64,000 bases of DNA from Amphiplicatus metriothermophilus (lineage in GTDB: Bacteria > Pseudomonadota > Alphaproteobacteria > Caulobacterales > Parvularculaceae): assembly GCF_900199215.1 (NCBI RefSeq), contig NZ_FZQA01000003.1, positions 310,001 through 374,000 on the forward strand, read 5' to 3'. This document shows, piece after piece, positions 35,915 through 47,599 of the stretch. Numbering within the stretch: the first letter of the stretch is position 1; every line of letters begins with the position of its first letter. The position numbers and the translations under genes were made by a program. The notes under the pieces were generated by a model. It was not told the origin of the DNA and did not search any database. It was given only the letters and a program-made list of their open reading frames with translations.

Positions 35915-38038
35915 TTATTGCGGGTCTTTGGGCGACTCCGATGGCGGCTCTTCCTCGCCGCTCGCGGGCTTTTTCTTTTTTCGGCCGAAAAGCTGCTTGA
36001 GCGCTTCGTCGGCCAGGGTTTCCTCCACCGAGCGCTGCGGCGCGGCCTCCGCGGACGACTCCGCGCCGGTTCCCTCCTGCGCCGGTTCGTCGGCCGCGGG
36101 ACGGGTTCCGAAGACGCCCTCAAGAAGGCGCCCGGCGGTTCCGTTTCTCCCCGCATCCCGGCCGGCGCCGCCGAGAAGCTGCTGGAGCGCAGACTCGGCC
36201 CGCCCGCGCGCGAGCGCCTCCACGTCGACGGCGATTCTCGGCTGGGCGAAGGTTCCGCTCACGCGCAGCGGGATCGCGAGACTGCGTCCGCCCTCGCCGT
36301 CCGCCGCGGTCGACGCCTTGGGGATCAGCCTGAGGTCGAGCGTTTGGGCCGGCAGATCGATCTTGCCGGTTCCGGCCATCTGGACGAACGGCCCGACGAG
36401 CGAGATCGTCGGCGCGTCGACGACGCCGTCGGCGATGGAGAAGCGCGACAGGAACTCGGAATATTCGGTTTCTTCATGCGGCGCCTGGGCGGCGGCGACC
36501 GCCGCGGCGACCGCAGCGGGATTGAATCCCTGTTGCCGAAGGTTCGAGACCGCCTGGGCGAGCTTGGCCAGATTGACGCCCTTGATCGCCCCGTCGGCCA
36601 GGTCGAAGCCGCCTGCGCCGTCGAGCGAGCGCATGATCGCCGCCTGCGTCGATCCGGCGGCCGTGAACTCCAGCTTGAAGCCGCCGAGGCCGAGCAGCCG
36701 GTCGATCCGCATGAGATCTTCCGCGAAGGGCTGGGCCTGCACGGCGCCGACATCGAAAACTCCCGAGAGAGAGGGCGTCGCGCCGCGCGCGTTCACGACC
36801 AGCCGGCCCGAGCCGGCGCCGCCATACACGCCGAGCTCGGGAATCTCCGCGGTCAGACGGCCGTCGTCGATAAGCAGCTTCAGACGGCTGCGCCCGAAGG
36901 TGAGATTGTTGAGAAAGATTTGCTCCGCCGTGGCGTCGATGTCGGCGTCGATGTTGCGCAAACCCGAAAAATCGAGCTTTTCCTCCGACCACGCTGGAAA
37001 GCCCGCCGCGTTTTCCGCCGGCGGCGGCAGATAGGGCCTCAGGTCAAGCGCGCCGACGGCGAGCCGTCCGGTCGCTTTTGGCCGCGCGCCCGACCAGTCA
37101 AGCGCGAGATCGCCTTCGGCGTCGATCTTGTCGAAGACGATCTTCGCGTCGGCGAGCCGCACGCCGTTCGCATCGCCGGCGGCCTCGCCCTCGACGGACA
37201 GGGAATCGAAGCCCGGGGAATCAGCGAGCGGCGCGCCGAGCAGCGCCGCGAGCGCGCGCAGATCGGGCGCGTCGAAACGCACGGGTCCGGCATAGGAGAA
37301 AGAATCCGCGCCCGGTCGCAGGGCGAGATCGGCGCCCGCGACGGTCTCGCCGATCGCGGCGTCAAGCTTCAGGTTGGCCGGCTCCTTCTTCATCAGCTTC
37401 GCCGGGCTCGTCAGCACCAGATCGATCTTCGAGGGCGCGCCCTGGAAGAGCATCGTTCCTTCGAACTCGAGCGGCTGGTCGAGGCTGTCGAGGCGCGCCG
37501 CCGCGTTGATCGCCTCGGCGGCATAGGTCTGTCCCGCCGCGGCGTCCGCGTAGGAGGCGCGCCCGTCCACGATCCGCACGTCGCCAAGGCGCAGATCGCC
37601 GATCTCGGGCGTCGCGCCGGGCTCGGCCGGCGCGGCGGCTTCCTCTGCGGCGCGCGCGAGAATCCAGTTCGCCCGCCCGTCTGCGGCGCGGGCGAGATGG
37701 ATCTCGGGTTCGATCAGCACGAAGCGCTCGATCTCGACCGCGCCCGAGAAGAGCGGCCACAGCTTCACGCCGATATCGGCGGACGCCACGCGCGCGAGAT
37801 AGGGCGCCGCGAAGCCTTCCGCGTTCGCGATCTCGAGCCCGCTCACGCGAAAGGCCGGACGCGGAATGATCTTGAAGGAAAGGTCGTCGTCGACCGTCAC
37901 GGAACGGCCGATCGCCTCGCTGGCCGCCGCTTCAAGGCGGCCCTTATAAGCCGCCGCCGGCACGAGGCCGGGCGCGACGACGATGATGACGGCGACCAGC
38001 AGAACGAGAACGACGAGCGCGAGAAGGAACTTTTTCAT
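35915..38038 (-). CDS. AsmA family protein
   Basis: 707 residues. One N-terminal membrane helix (FLLALVVLVLLVAVIIVVAP) is followed by the AsmA domain (SVTVDDDLSFKIIPRPAFRV, VSGLEIANAEGF) and a long beta-rich repeat region. The C-terminal AsmA_2 segment is GGFDLADGAIKGVNLAKLAQ with FSIADGVVDAPTISLVGP. AsmA-type proteins resemble bridge-like lipid-transfer proteins that span the periplasm and affect outer-membrane assembly. The tail is acidic and Lys-rich (FGRKKKKPASGEEE). The 256 bases between its stop and the divL start hold no gene that I can see. Confidence 0.88.
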   Translation of the reverse strand: MKKFLLALVVLVLLVAVIIVVAPGLVPAAAYKGRLEAAASEAIGRSVTVDDDLSFKIIPRPAFRVSGLEIANAEGFAAPYLARVASADIGVKLWPLFSGAVEIERFVLIEPEIHLARAADGRANWILARAAEEAAAPAEPGATPEIGDLRLGDVRIVDGRASYADAAAGQTYAAEAINAAARLDSLDQPLEFEGTMLFQGAPSKIDLVLTSPAKLMKKEPANLKLDAAIGETVAGADLALRPGADSFSYAGPVRFDAPDLRALAALLGAPLADSPGFDSLSVEGEAAGDANGVRLADAKIVFDKIDAEGDLALDWSGARPKATGRLAVGALDLRPYLPPPAENAAGFPAWSEEKLDFSGLRNIDADIDATAEQIFLNNLTFGRSRLKLLIDDGRLTAEIPELGVYGGAGSGRLVVNARGATPSLSGVFDVGAVQAQPFAEDLMRIDRLLGLGGFKLEFTAAGSTQAAIMRSLDGAGGFDLADGAIKGVNLAKLAQAVSNLRQQGFNPAAVAAAVAAAQAPHEETEYSEFLSRFSIADGVVDAPTISLVGPFVQMAGTGKIDLPAQTLDLRLIPKASTAADGEGGRSLAIPLRVSGTFAQPRIAVDVEALARGRAESALQQLLGGAGRDAGRNGTAGRLLEGVFGTRPAADEPAQEGTGAESSAEAAPQRSVEETLADEALKQLFGRKKKKPASGEEEPPSESPKDPQ

Positions 38039-38365
38039 GGGGCTGTCCGTTAGAACGTATGAGCGATTTCAAGCGCAGGCTTGCGCCGGCGCGCGGCGAA
38101 GCGCGCCTGCGGCGGCCAGCTTATCCAAGAACGACGACAGCGACGAGAACGCATGCGGGGGGCGGCGACGCGAAAACGCGCGAATCGTTTTGCAGTGCGG
38201 TCCTGGGGCGGAATTTCGAAATGCGCCTGCTCCCGTCGGCGGATTCTGGAACATATTGAAAACATGCGCCGATTTCCACGGCGAAATCAGTCCCTTAAAT
38301 CTTCTTGCCAAGAGAGAACAAAAAGCGTACAAAATCTCCATTGACGGGCGCGGGCCCGGCAGGCG
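38039..38365. other. AsmA-recA divergent intergenic region
   Basis: 327 bases without a convincing gene. The right end carries the recA promoter and LexA box (entered separately). The left end must hold the AsmA promoter. Short open frames here have no ribosome site or recognisable similarity. Confidence 0.6.
38305..38333 (+). promoter_or_regulatory. recA promoter with LexA box
   Basis: TTGCCA at 38305-38310 and TACAAA at 38328-38333 are spaced by 17 bases. Between and over the -10 lies GAAC-AAAAAGC-GTAC (38316-38330), seven of eight positions of the GAAC-N7-GAAC (reverse of GTTC-N7-GTTC) LexA site. Bound LexA would block RNA polymerase. Confidence 0.8.
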
Positions 38366-39457
<1,092 letters not shown>

Positions 39458-39868
39458 GGCGGGGCGGCGCCGTCCGGAAGGGCTGCGCCGGCCGCTTGAG
39501 GCCAAAAGACGACGAAGGATCGCCGCGATCTCGCGCAGGCCTCTACGAGCCGGAGCATTCGGGCGCCGTCCCGTTCGCAGCGTTCCGTATTTTTTCCGTA
39601 TTCGTCACGGGCCGGCGCCCGCATTCTCAAGCCCGCCGCAGAAACCTTCTGGGGCGGCTATGCCGGCTATTTCGCCGACCCGGACGGCCATTTGTGGGAG
39701 ATCGCATGGAACCCCGGCTGGCGGATCGACGAAGCAGGCGCGACCTGGGCCGAATCGTGAGCCGGCGCCGGTTGCGGCCGGGCGGGGCGGCCGGCGATGA
39801 TGCCGGCGCAGAGAGGCGAACGAAGGCGCCGCGCGCCTTATTTATTAAGAGAGATCAGGGAGAGATGC
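39458..39868. other. recA-VOC intergenic region
   Basis: 411 bases with no intact gene. It contains the VOC remnant at 39611-39760; a 134-codon open frame covering the region in another phase is Arg-rich, lacks a ribosome site and looks like a frame artefact. No clear terminator for recA was found. Confidence 0.6.
39611..39760 (+). pseudogene. 5'-truncated VOC (glyoxalase-like) gene remnant
   Basis: Read from 39611 in the frame ending at TGA 39758-39760, the sequence encodes AGARILKPAAETFWGGYAGY and then FADPDGHLWEIAWNP, the typical last third of a VOC/glyoxalase-family protein, with the metal-ligand region DPDGHLWE intact. Upstream, no VOC N-terminus is found in any frame, no start codon with a ribosome site is present, and the frame is closed by TGA at 39497. 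This is best read as a gene decayed or deleted at its 5' end. It precedes an intact, only distantly similar VOC gene. Confidence 0.8.
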
Positions 39869-40249
39869 ATGATCGGCTATGTGACCCTCGGAACGAATGA
39901 TCTGAAGAAGGCCGCCGGTTTTTATGACGAGCTGGTCAAGGAGCTCGGCGCCAGACGGGTGATGGAGGCCGACACCTTCGTCGCCTGGTCGACGGATATG
40001 AACGCGCCGGCGATTTCCGTCATCAAGCCCTATGACGGCGCGCCGGCGAGCGTGGGCAACGGAACCATGGTCGCGCTCGCCGTGGACGGCCCCGAAAAGG
40101 TGAAAGCCGTCCACGCCAAGGCGCTCGCCCTCGGCGGCAAGGACGAGGGCGCGCCGGGTCCGCGCGGCGACGGCGGCTTCTACGCCGCCTATTTCCGCGA
40201 CCTCGACGGCAACAAGATCAACGTGTTCTGCATGGTTCCGAAGGAATAG
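39869..40249 (+). CDS. VOC family protein (glyoxalase/bleomycin-resistance-like)
   Basis: 126 residues. Matches the VOC fold: MIGYVTLGTNDLKKAAGFYD at the N-terminus and AAYFRDLDGNKINVFC at the C-terminus, the paired beta-alpha-beta modules. ATG at 39869 follows CAGGGAGAG. The usual first-module His/Gln metal ligand is replaced by Tyr/Thr (GYVTLGT), so the enzyme may lack the standard metal site or be non-catalytic. Substrate unknown. The remnant just upstream is of the same superfamily but a different subgroup. Confidence 0.9.
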   Translation: MIGYVTLGTNDLKKAAGFYDELVKELGARRVMEADTFVAWSTDMNAPAISVIKPYDGAPASVGNGTMVALAVDGPEKVKAVHAKALALGGKDEGAPGPRGDGGFYAAYFRDLDGNKINVFCMVPKE

Positions 40250-40469
40250 GCCGCGCGACGGCCCCTTCGGCGCCGCGCCGCTGGACGCGCGCGGCGGTTG
40301 AACCTATGTAAGCGGGCCGCGCCGCTCGCCGTCCCGCACGACGGCGCAGGGCGCGGCCGTCGCATGGAGCGGCCGGCGTGGAAAGGCTGTCCATCGGCGG
40401 CGCCCGGGCGACGGTCCGGGCAGGGCGCGCGGGCGCCCGAACGGCCAGGCCGCAACCGCACGGGATTCT

Positions 40470-43124
<2,655 letters not shown>

Positions 43125-43125
43125 C

Positions 43126-43154
43126 TTCGCCGGCGCCCGCCGGGCGCCGGCGAA
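43126..43154. terminator. Bidirectional hairpin terminator between alaS and the GIN-domain gene
   Basis: A perfect 13-bp stem, TTCGCCGGCGCCC/GGGCGCCGGCGAA, with a three-base loop, begins two bases after the alaS stop. On the plus strand it is followed by TCGTCTCTTT, a weak U tract. It separates two convergent genes and could serve both. Confidence 0.75.
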
Positions 43155-43169
43155 TCGTCTCTTTGCGAA

Positions 43170-43808
43170 TTAATTACGGATCGAAACGTCGCCGCCGGAC
43201 GATTCGTCGATATTGACGTTGTCCGGACCGCCATAGACGTCAATGTCGCCGCCGCTCGAGGCGTCGGCCGTCACCGACTCCGAGGCGAAAACGCGCATGG
43301 ATCCTCCCGAGGAGGCGTCCGCCGTGACTCGCCGGCATTCAAGGCCGTCGGCCCGGATGGACGCCCCGCTTGAGACGTCGGCGACCAGCGCGCCGCAGCG
43401 TCCCGACACTTCGACGTCCGCCCCGCTTGAGGCGTCGACGACGAAGTTGTCGGAATCGACGCCTGTCGCCGTGGCGTCGGCGCCGGAGGAGACGTCGAGC
43501 CGCGCAAGCGTCGGCGTCGTCACGTAAACGGTCGCGGTCTCCGAGCGGCCCCAGACGATGCCGACGCGCGGCTTGCGCCGGATGACGAGCTCGTCGCCTT
43601 TCACGAGGATGTCGAGTCGTTCAAGGGCTTTTTCCGTTCCCTCGGCGCGCACGGAATAATTCCCGCCGACGGTTATTACGGCGTTCTGGCCGGAGGAGAC
43701 GGAAACGGCGTCGAAACCGGAAAGATCGTAGTCTCGTGTCTCGGCGAGGGCCGAGCCGGCCGCCAAGACGAGGCCGGCGCCCATAGCGGCGATGATTCGT
43801 GCGTGCAT
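43170..43808 (-). CDS. Exported GIN/DUF2807-type beta-helix protein
   Basis: 212 residues with a Sec signal (GAGLVLAAGSALAE). The N-terminal part (DYDLSGFDAVSVSSGQNAVI) is that of the putative auto-transporter adhesin head GIN domain (DUF2807). The remainder is a ladder of short repeats, each with a D-x-SSG-A/G core (VSSGADA, ASSGADV, VSSGASI, ASSGGSM, ASSGGDI, ESSGGDV) about 15-22 residues apart, which predicts a right-handed parallel beta-helix. GIN proteins are secreted or surface-exposed; their role is unclear. It lies alone between alaS (convergent) and dprA. Confidence 0.85.
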   Translation of the reverse strand: MHARIIAAMGAGLVLAAGSALAETRDYDLSGFDAVSVSSGQNAVITVGGNYSVRAEGTEKALERLDILVKGDELVIRRKPRVGIVWGRSETATVYVTTPTLARLDVSSGADATATGVDSDNFVVDASSGADVEVSGRCGALVADVSSGASIRADGLECRRVTADASSGGSMRVFASESVTADASSGGDIDVYGGPDNVNIDESSGGDVSIRN

Positions 43809-43948
43809 GACTGATGCTCCCTTCCTGCATGACCGTCATTAAGCAGCGTAATCGCGCGCGCCGGCCGGGCAACGCCCTCTGCGGCGAAACGTTGCCGATC
43901 CGCGAGCGGGCGCCGGAAGGTTTCGCGCCGCCGCGAAAATCGCGCGGC

Positions 43949-45079
43949 TCATCGCGCGGCGCGAACGAAGGCGCCGCCGGGCAGTTCTTCGGCTTCTCCC
44001 GCAAGCACGAGCTCCAGCAGGGCGTCGGCGACGAGGCCGGGCGGGGCGCCGGCCGCGCGCAGGATTTCGTCGCGATGGAGCGGCGTGAAGCTCAAGAGCT
44101 CGAAGACCGCCGCGCGCAGCTCAGGCGGCGCGGCGTCCGGCGCCTCGTCGGTCTCCCCGGCGCCTTCGGCCCAGTCGAAAAGGTCGTCCGGCCCGGTCTC
44201 GCGCGCGCCGCGGGCCTGCGCGGCGAGAACCTCCAGAATGTCCTCGGCCGTCTCGACGAGCGTCGCGCCGTCGCGGATGAGGCGGTTGGCCCCCTGGCAA
44301 CGCGGGTCGAGCGGCGAGCCGGGCACGGCGAAGACCTCGCGTCCCTGATCGAGCGCGAACCGCGCGGTGATGAGCGTGCCGGATTTCGCCGCCGCCTCGA
44401 CCACGACGACTCCGCGCGCGAGACCCGAAATGAGCCGGTTGCGGCGGGGAAAGTCGCGCGCCGTCGGCTGATGGCCGAGGGCGCGTTCGCAGACCAGAAG
44501 CCCGCGCGCGGCGATCTCCAGGGTCAGATCCTCGTGTTCAGGCGGATAGATGACGTCGACGCCGCCGGCGACGACGGCGATCGTCCCGGTCTCGATCGCG
44601 GCGGCGTGGGCGGTTCCGTCGATGCCGCGCGCGAGCCCGGAGACGACGACGACGCCTTCCGCGCCCAGCCCCTGCGCCAGATCGCGGGCGATCTTGCGCC
44701 CCGCGCCGGAGGCGTTGCGCGCGCCGATGATCGCGACGGCGGGCCGCTCGAAAAGGCTCGGATGGCCCTTCGCGTAAAGAACCGGCGGCCGGTCGGGCAG
44801 GGGACGCAGCAGGCGCGGGTAATCCGGCTCGCAGGCGAGAATGATCCGCACGCCGAGCTCGTCGGCGAGATCGAGCTCGCGCGCGCACGTCTCCCGGTCG
44901 GCGAGGGCGGGCGGCTGGGCGCGCCCCGCCGCGCGGGCGAGCCGCGGCAGCGCGTCGAGCGCGGCGGCGGCGGAGCCGAATTTTTTCAGCAGGCGAAAAA
45001 AGCTGATCGGGCCGATGCTCTCAGTACGGATGAGCTGCAGCCAGTCGAGCCGCTCTTCGCGCGAAATAGCGGCCGTCAC
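43949..45079 (-). CDS. dprA: DNA-processing protein DprA
   Basis: DprA loads RecA onto incoming single-stranded DNA during natural transformation. 376 residues. The central Rossmann-like domain shows [53 protein letters not shown], and [20 protein letters not shown]. The C-terminal winged-helix domain ([20 protein letters not shown]) and the N-terminal SAM-like helices are both present. Start is GTG at 45079, overlapping the plsY stop (GTGA). In many alphaproteobacteria topA follows dprA; here the next gene is the GIN-domain gene. Confidence 0.95.
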   Translation of the reverse strand: MTAAISREERLDWLQLIRTESIGPISFFRLLKKFGSAAAALDALPRLARAAGRAQPPALADRETCARELDLADELGVRIILACEPDYPRLLRPLPDRPPVLYAKGHPSLFERPAVAIIGARNASGAGRKIARDLAQGLGAEGVVVVSGLARGIDGTAHAAAIETGTIAVVAGGVDVIYPPEHEDLTLEIAARGLLVCERALGHQPTARDFPRRNRLISGLARGVVVVEAAAKSGTLITARFALDQGREVFAVPGSPLDPRCQGANRLIRDGATLVETAEDILEVLAAQARGARETGPDDLFDWAEGAGETDEAPDAAPPELRAAVFELLSFTPLHRDEILRAAGAPPGLVADALLELVLAGEAEELPGGAFVRAAR

Positions 45080-45669
45080 GTCGTCGATCCCCCTTTCGCG
45101 GCGCCGATCTTCGGCTCGGCCCCCTCGAGAAGGCGCGCGATATTGGCGCGATGGCGCAGGAATATGAGGACGGTCATGAACGCCGCGGCGGCCGCGAATG
45201 CGGGCTTGCCCATGGCGAAGAGCGCGACAGGGCTCGCCGCCGCGGCGACGAGCGCGGAGAGCGAAGAATAGCGCGACACGAACGCGACGCCGAGCCACGT
45301 CGCGCAGGCGAAAACGCCGGCCGGAAACCACAAGGCGAGAAGGGTTCCCAGATAGGTCGCCACGCCCTTGCCGCCCCTGAACCCGAGCCAGACCGGAAAG
45401 CAGTGGCCGAGAAAGGCCGCCGCGCCGGCGATCTCGGGTCGCCAGCCGAGAGCGTAGGCGGCGACGACCGCGATCGCGCCCTTGCCGCCGTCGAGCAGGA
45501 GCGTCGCGAGGGCGAGGTCTTTGCGCCCCGTGCGCAGGACGTTCGTCGCGCCGATATTGCCCGAGCCGACCTGACGGATGTCGCCCAGCCCGGCGGCTTT
45601 CGTCAGCACCAGGCCGAACGGAACGGAGCCGAGAAGATAGCCCAGCACGAGCGGGAGAACGTAGCTCAT
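45076..45669 (-). CDS. plsY: Glycerol-3-phosphate acyltransferase PlsY
   Basis: Transfers acyl groups from acyl-phosphate to glycerol-3-phosphate, the first committed step of phospholipid synthesis, in the inner membrane. 197 residues with about five hydrophobic segments. The three conserved motifs are present: [20 protein letters not shown] with the KDL that follows, and [23 protein letters not shown] at 45669 overlaps the pyrB stop (ATGA), and its own stop overlaps dprA, so pyrB-plsY-dprA is one coupled unit. Confidence 0.96.
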   Translation of the reverse strand: MSYVLPLVLGYLLGSVPFGLVLTKAAGLGDIRQVGSGNIGATNVLRTGRKDLALATLLLDGGKGAIAVVAAYALGWRPEIAGAAAFLGHCFPVWLGFRGGKGVATYLGTLLALWFPAGVFACATWLGVAFVSRYSSLSALVAAAASPVALFAMGKPAFAAAAAFMTVLIFLRHRANIARLLEGAEPKIGAAKGGSTT

Positions 45670-46664
45670 GGGCGATTCCTGTCGCTGTCGCGCTCGGCGC
45701 GAATTCCTCCCGTCAGCAGCGCGTCGAGACAGGCCATGCGCGCGGCCACCCCGTAGAAGACCTGGCGCAGGATGAGCGAACGCTCCGGATCGTCGGCGAG
45801 CGCGTCGTCGATCTCCACGCCCCGGTTCATCGGACCGGGGTGCATGACCCTGGCGTTCGCCTTGGCGAAACGCAGACTCGCATGCGTCAGGCCGTATTCC
45901 TCGAAATAGCGGGCCGAGGCCGCTTCGCGCTCGGCGTCGCAGCTCATGCGCTCGAACTGCATCCTCAGCGCCATGACGATGTCGGCGCCGGCGAGGCCCG
46001 TCTCGAGCGAATCGTATCGCGCGACGGATGGAAAATCGTTCGCGGGCGGCATGAGATGCGCCGGCCCGACGAAGCGCACCTCGGCGCCGAGCCTGACGAA
46101 CAGGCGTGCGTCCGATCCGGCCACGCGCGAATGCTTCACGTCGCCGCAAATCGCGATGACTCGTCCTTCAAGCGAGCCGAAGACCGAGCGGATCGTCGCC
46201 GCGTCGAGCAGCGCCTGGGTCGGATGCTCATGGGCGCCGTCGCCGGCGTTGACGACCGCGCAGTCGAGCCGGCGCGCCAGCGCCTCCTGCACGCCGGGCT
46301 CGCTGTGGCGCACGATGAGAATATGCGCGCCCATCGCGGCGAGGGTCTGGGCGGTGTCGACGAGTCCCTCGCCCTTGTTCACCGAGGACGCGGCGACGGG
46401 CACGTTGATGACGTCGGCCCCGAGTTTTTTCCCCGCGAGCTCGAAGGAAAGATTGGTGCGCGTCGACGATTCGAAGAACAGATTGATCTGCGTCTTGCCG
46501 GCGAGCCGGCGCGGCGCCTGCGCGCCGGCGCGCAGATAGCCCGCATAATGCTCGGCGAGATCGAGAAGATGCCGGACCTCGTCGCGCGACAGATCGTCCA
46601 CGCTCAGCAAGTGGCGAGCGGACCAGCCGCCGGGCGGCGGCGCGGGGCGAGGCGCATTTTCCAT
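45666..46664 (-). CDS. pyrB: Aspartate carbamoyltransferase catalytic subunit
   Basis: Makes N-carbamoyl-aspartate in pyrimidine synthesis. 332 residues. Motifs: [13 protein letters not shown] (carbamoyl-phosphate site), [47 protein letters not shown] 46664 ([13 protein letters not shown]) is preferred over an upstream in-frame start 13 codons away because it lies closer to the homologous region. pyrC, which normally follows pyrB in the alphaproteobacterial order pyrB-pyrC-plsY, is absent: plsY begins directly at the pyrB stop. Confidence 0.96.
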   Translation of the reverse strand: MENAPRPAPPPGGWSARHLLSVDDLSRDEVRHLLDLAEHYAGYLRAGAQAPRRLAGKTQINLFFESSTRTNLSFELAGKKLGADVINVPVAASSVNKGEGLVDTAQTLAAMGAHILIVRHSEPGVQEALARRLDCAVVNAGDGAHEHPTQALLDAATIRSVFGSLEGRVIAICGDVKHSRVAGSDARLFVRLGAEVRFVGPAHLMPPANDFPSVARYDSLETGLAGADIVMALRMQFERMSCDAEREAASARYFEEYGLTHASLRFAKANARVMHPGPMNRGVEIDDALADDPERSLILRQVFYGVAARMACLDALLTGGIRAERDSDRNRP

Positions 46665-46704
46665 TGAGACCGGTTCTATAGGCGCGAGTCGCGGCCTCCG
46701 CAAT

Positions 46705-47073
46705 TCACGCGCGCGTCTTCTTCGCCGTCCGGGCGAGCCACACGCCGCCGGCCGCCAAGATGACGACGTCGATGAAGAACATGAGCGGCAGCGAGACCGG
46801 CCCCCCGCGGGATGCGTATTGCACTGCGCCGACGCCGAGGCCGGCCGCGGTCACGACCATGGCGATGAGCACCGCCGTGCGCCCGCCGGCGCGCACATAG
46901 GCCCCCAGGGCCGAATAGACGACGCCCATGACGATGAGCGCGGTCTTCATCTCGCCGGCGTCGCCGAGCAGGCCCACGCCGAGATGGAGCAGGCCCGTCA
47001 GCACCAGCAGTCCCGACATGGCGTGGCGAAAGACGTTGGGATCGAGCGGGGGCGGCTTCTTTCTGGTCATCAT
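46705..47073 (-). CDS. Small four-helix membrane protein of unknown function
   Basis: 122 residues. After a short polar N-terminus (MMTRKKPPPLDPNVFRHAMS) come four hydrophobic segments (GLLVLTGLLHLGVGLLG; TALIVMGVVYSALGAYV; AVLIAMVVTAAGLGVGAV; LPLMFFIDVVILAAGGVWLA). The start overlaps the ruvX stop (ATGA), so the two are coupled. Family not recognised; the neighbour gives no functional clue. Confidence 0.75.
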   Translation of the reverse strand: MMTRKKPPPLDPNVFRHAMSGLLVLTGLLHLGVGLLGDAGEMKTALIVMGVVYSALGAYVRAGGRTAVLIAMVVTAAGLGVGAVQYASRGGPVSLPLMFFIDVVILAAGGVWLARTAKKTRA

Positions 47074-47537
47074 GAGGTCGCGCTCCTTAGCCGATCGATG
47101 GCGCCCTGCAAGATGAAGGCGGCGGCGGATTCGTCGATCTTGCGCGCGCGCTTGGCCCGGCTCGCGTCGAGCGCGATGAGCGCGCGCTCCATCGCGGCGG
47201 TCGAAAGCCGCTCGTCCCAGAACGCCACCGGCAAGGGCAGGATGCGGGCGAGATTGCGGGCGAAGCTGCGGGTCGATTGCGCGCGCGGGCCCTCCGTGCC
47301 GTCCATGTTGCGCGGCAGGCCGAGCACCAGGCCCACGACGCCCCGTTCGGCGGCGAGCGCGGCGAGGCGCTCGGCGTCGGCGGCGAACTTTCTGCGCCGG
47401 ATGGTCTCCACCGGCGTCGCCACCCGCCGGTCGGGATCGCACGCGGCGACGCCGATGGTCTTCTCGCCGAGATCGAGGCCGAGAAGCGCTCCCCGCGGGC
47501 CGAACGCGGCGGCCTGTTGTTCGAAGCTCGATTTCAT
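47070..47537 (-). CDS. ruvX: Putative pre-16S rRNA nuclease / Holliday junction resolvase-like (YqgF)
   Basis: YqgF family, 155 residues; in E. coli the homologue matures the 16S rRNA 5' end. The RNase H-like fold shows LLGLDLGEKTIGVAACDPDR with the first catalytic Asp, GLVLGLPRNMDGTEGPRAQ, LPVAFWDERLSTAAMERAL with the Asp-Glu pair, and KIDESAAAFILQGAID. Standard length. First gene of a two-gene coupled unit with the membrane protein. Confidence 0.95.
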   Translation of the reverse strand: MKSSFEQQAAAFGPRGALLGLDLGEKTIGVAACDPDRRVATPVETIRRRKFAADAERLAALAAERGVVGLVLGLPRNMDGTEGPRAQSTRSFARNLARILPLPVAFWDERLSTAAMERALIALDASRAKRARKIDESAAAFILQGAIDRLRSATS

Positions 47538-47599
47538 GCGTTCATGCTACCACGCCCTGGAAGGCCGGGGACAGATTAGAAAAGCGATTTGTTTTCAAT

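Noticed and set aside
39500-39900. 134-codon frame between recA and the VOC gene
   Set aside because: Arg-rich, no ribosome site, and overlaps a different frame that carries recognisable VOC sequence.
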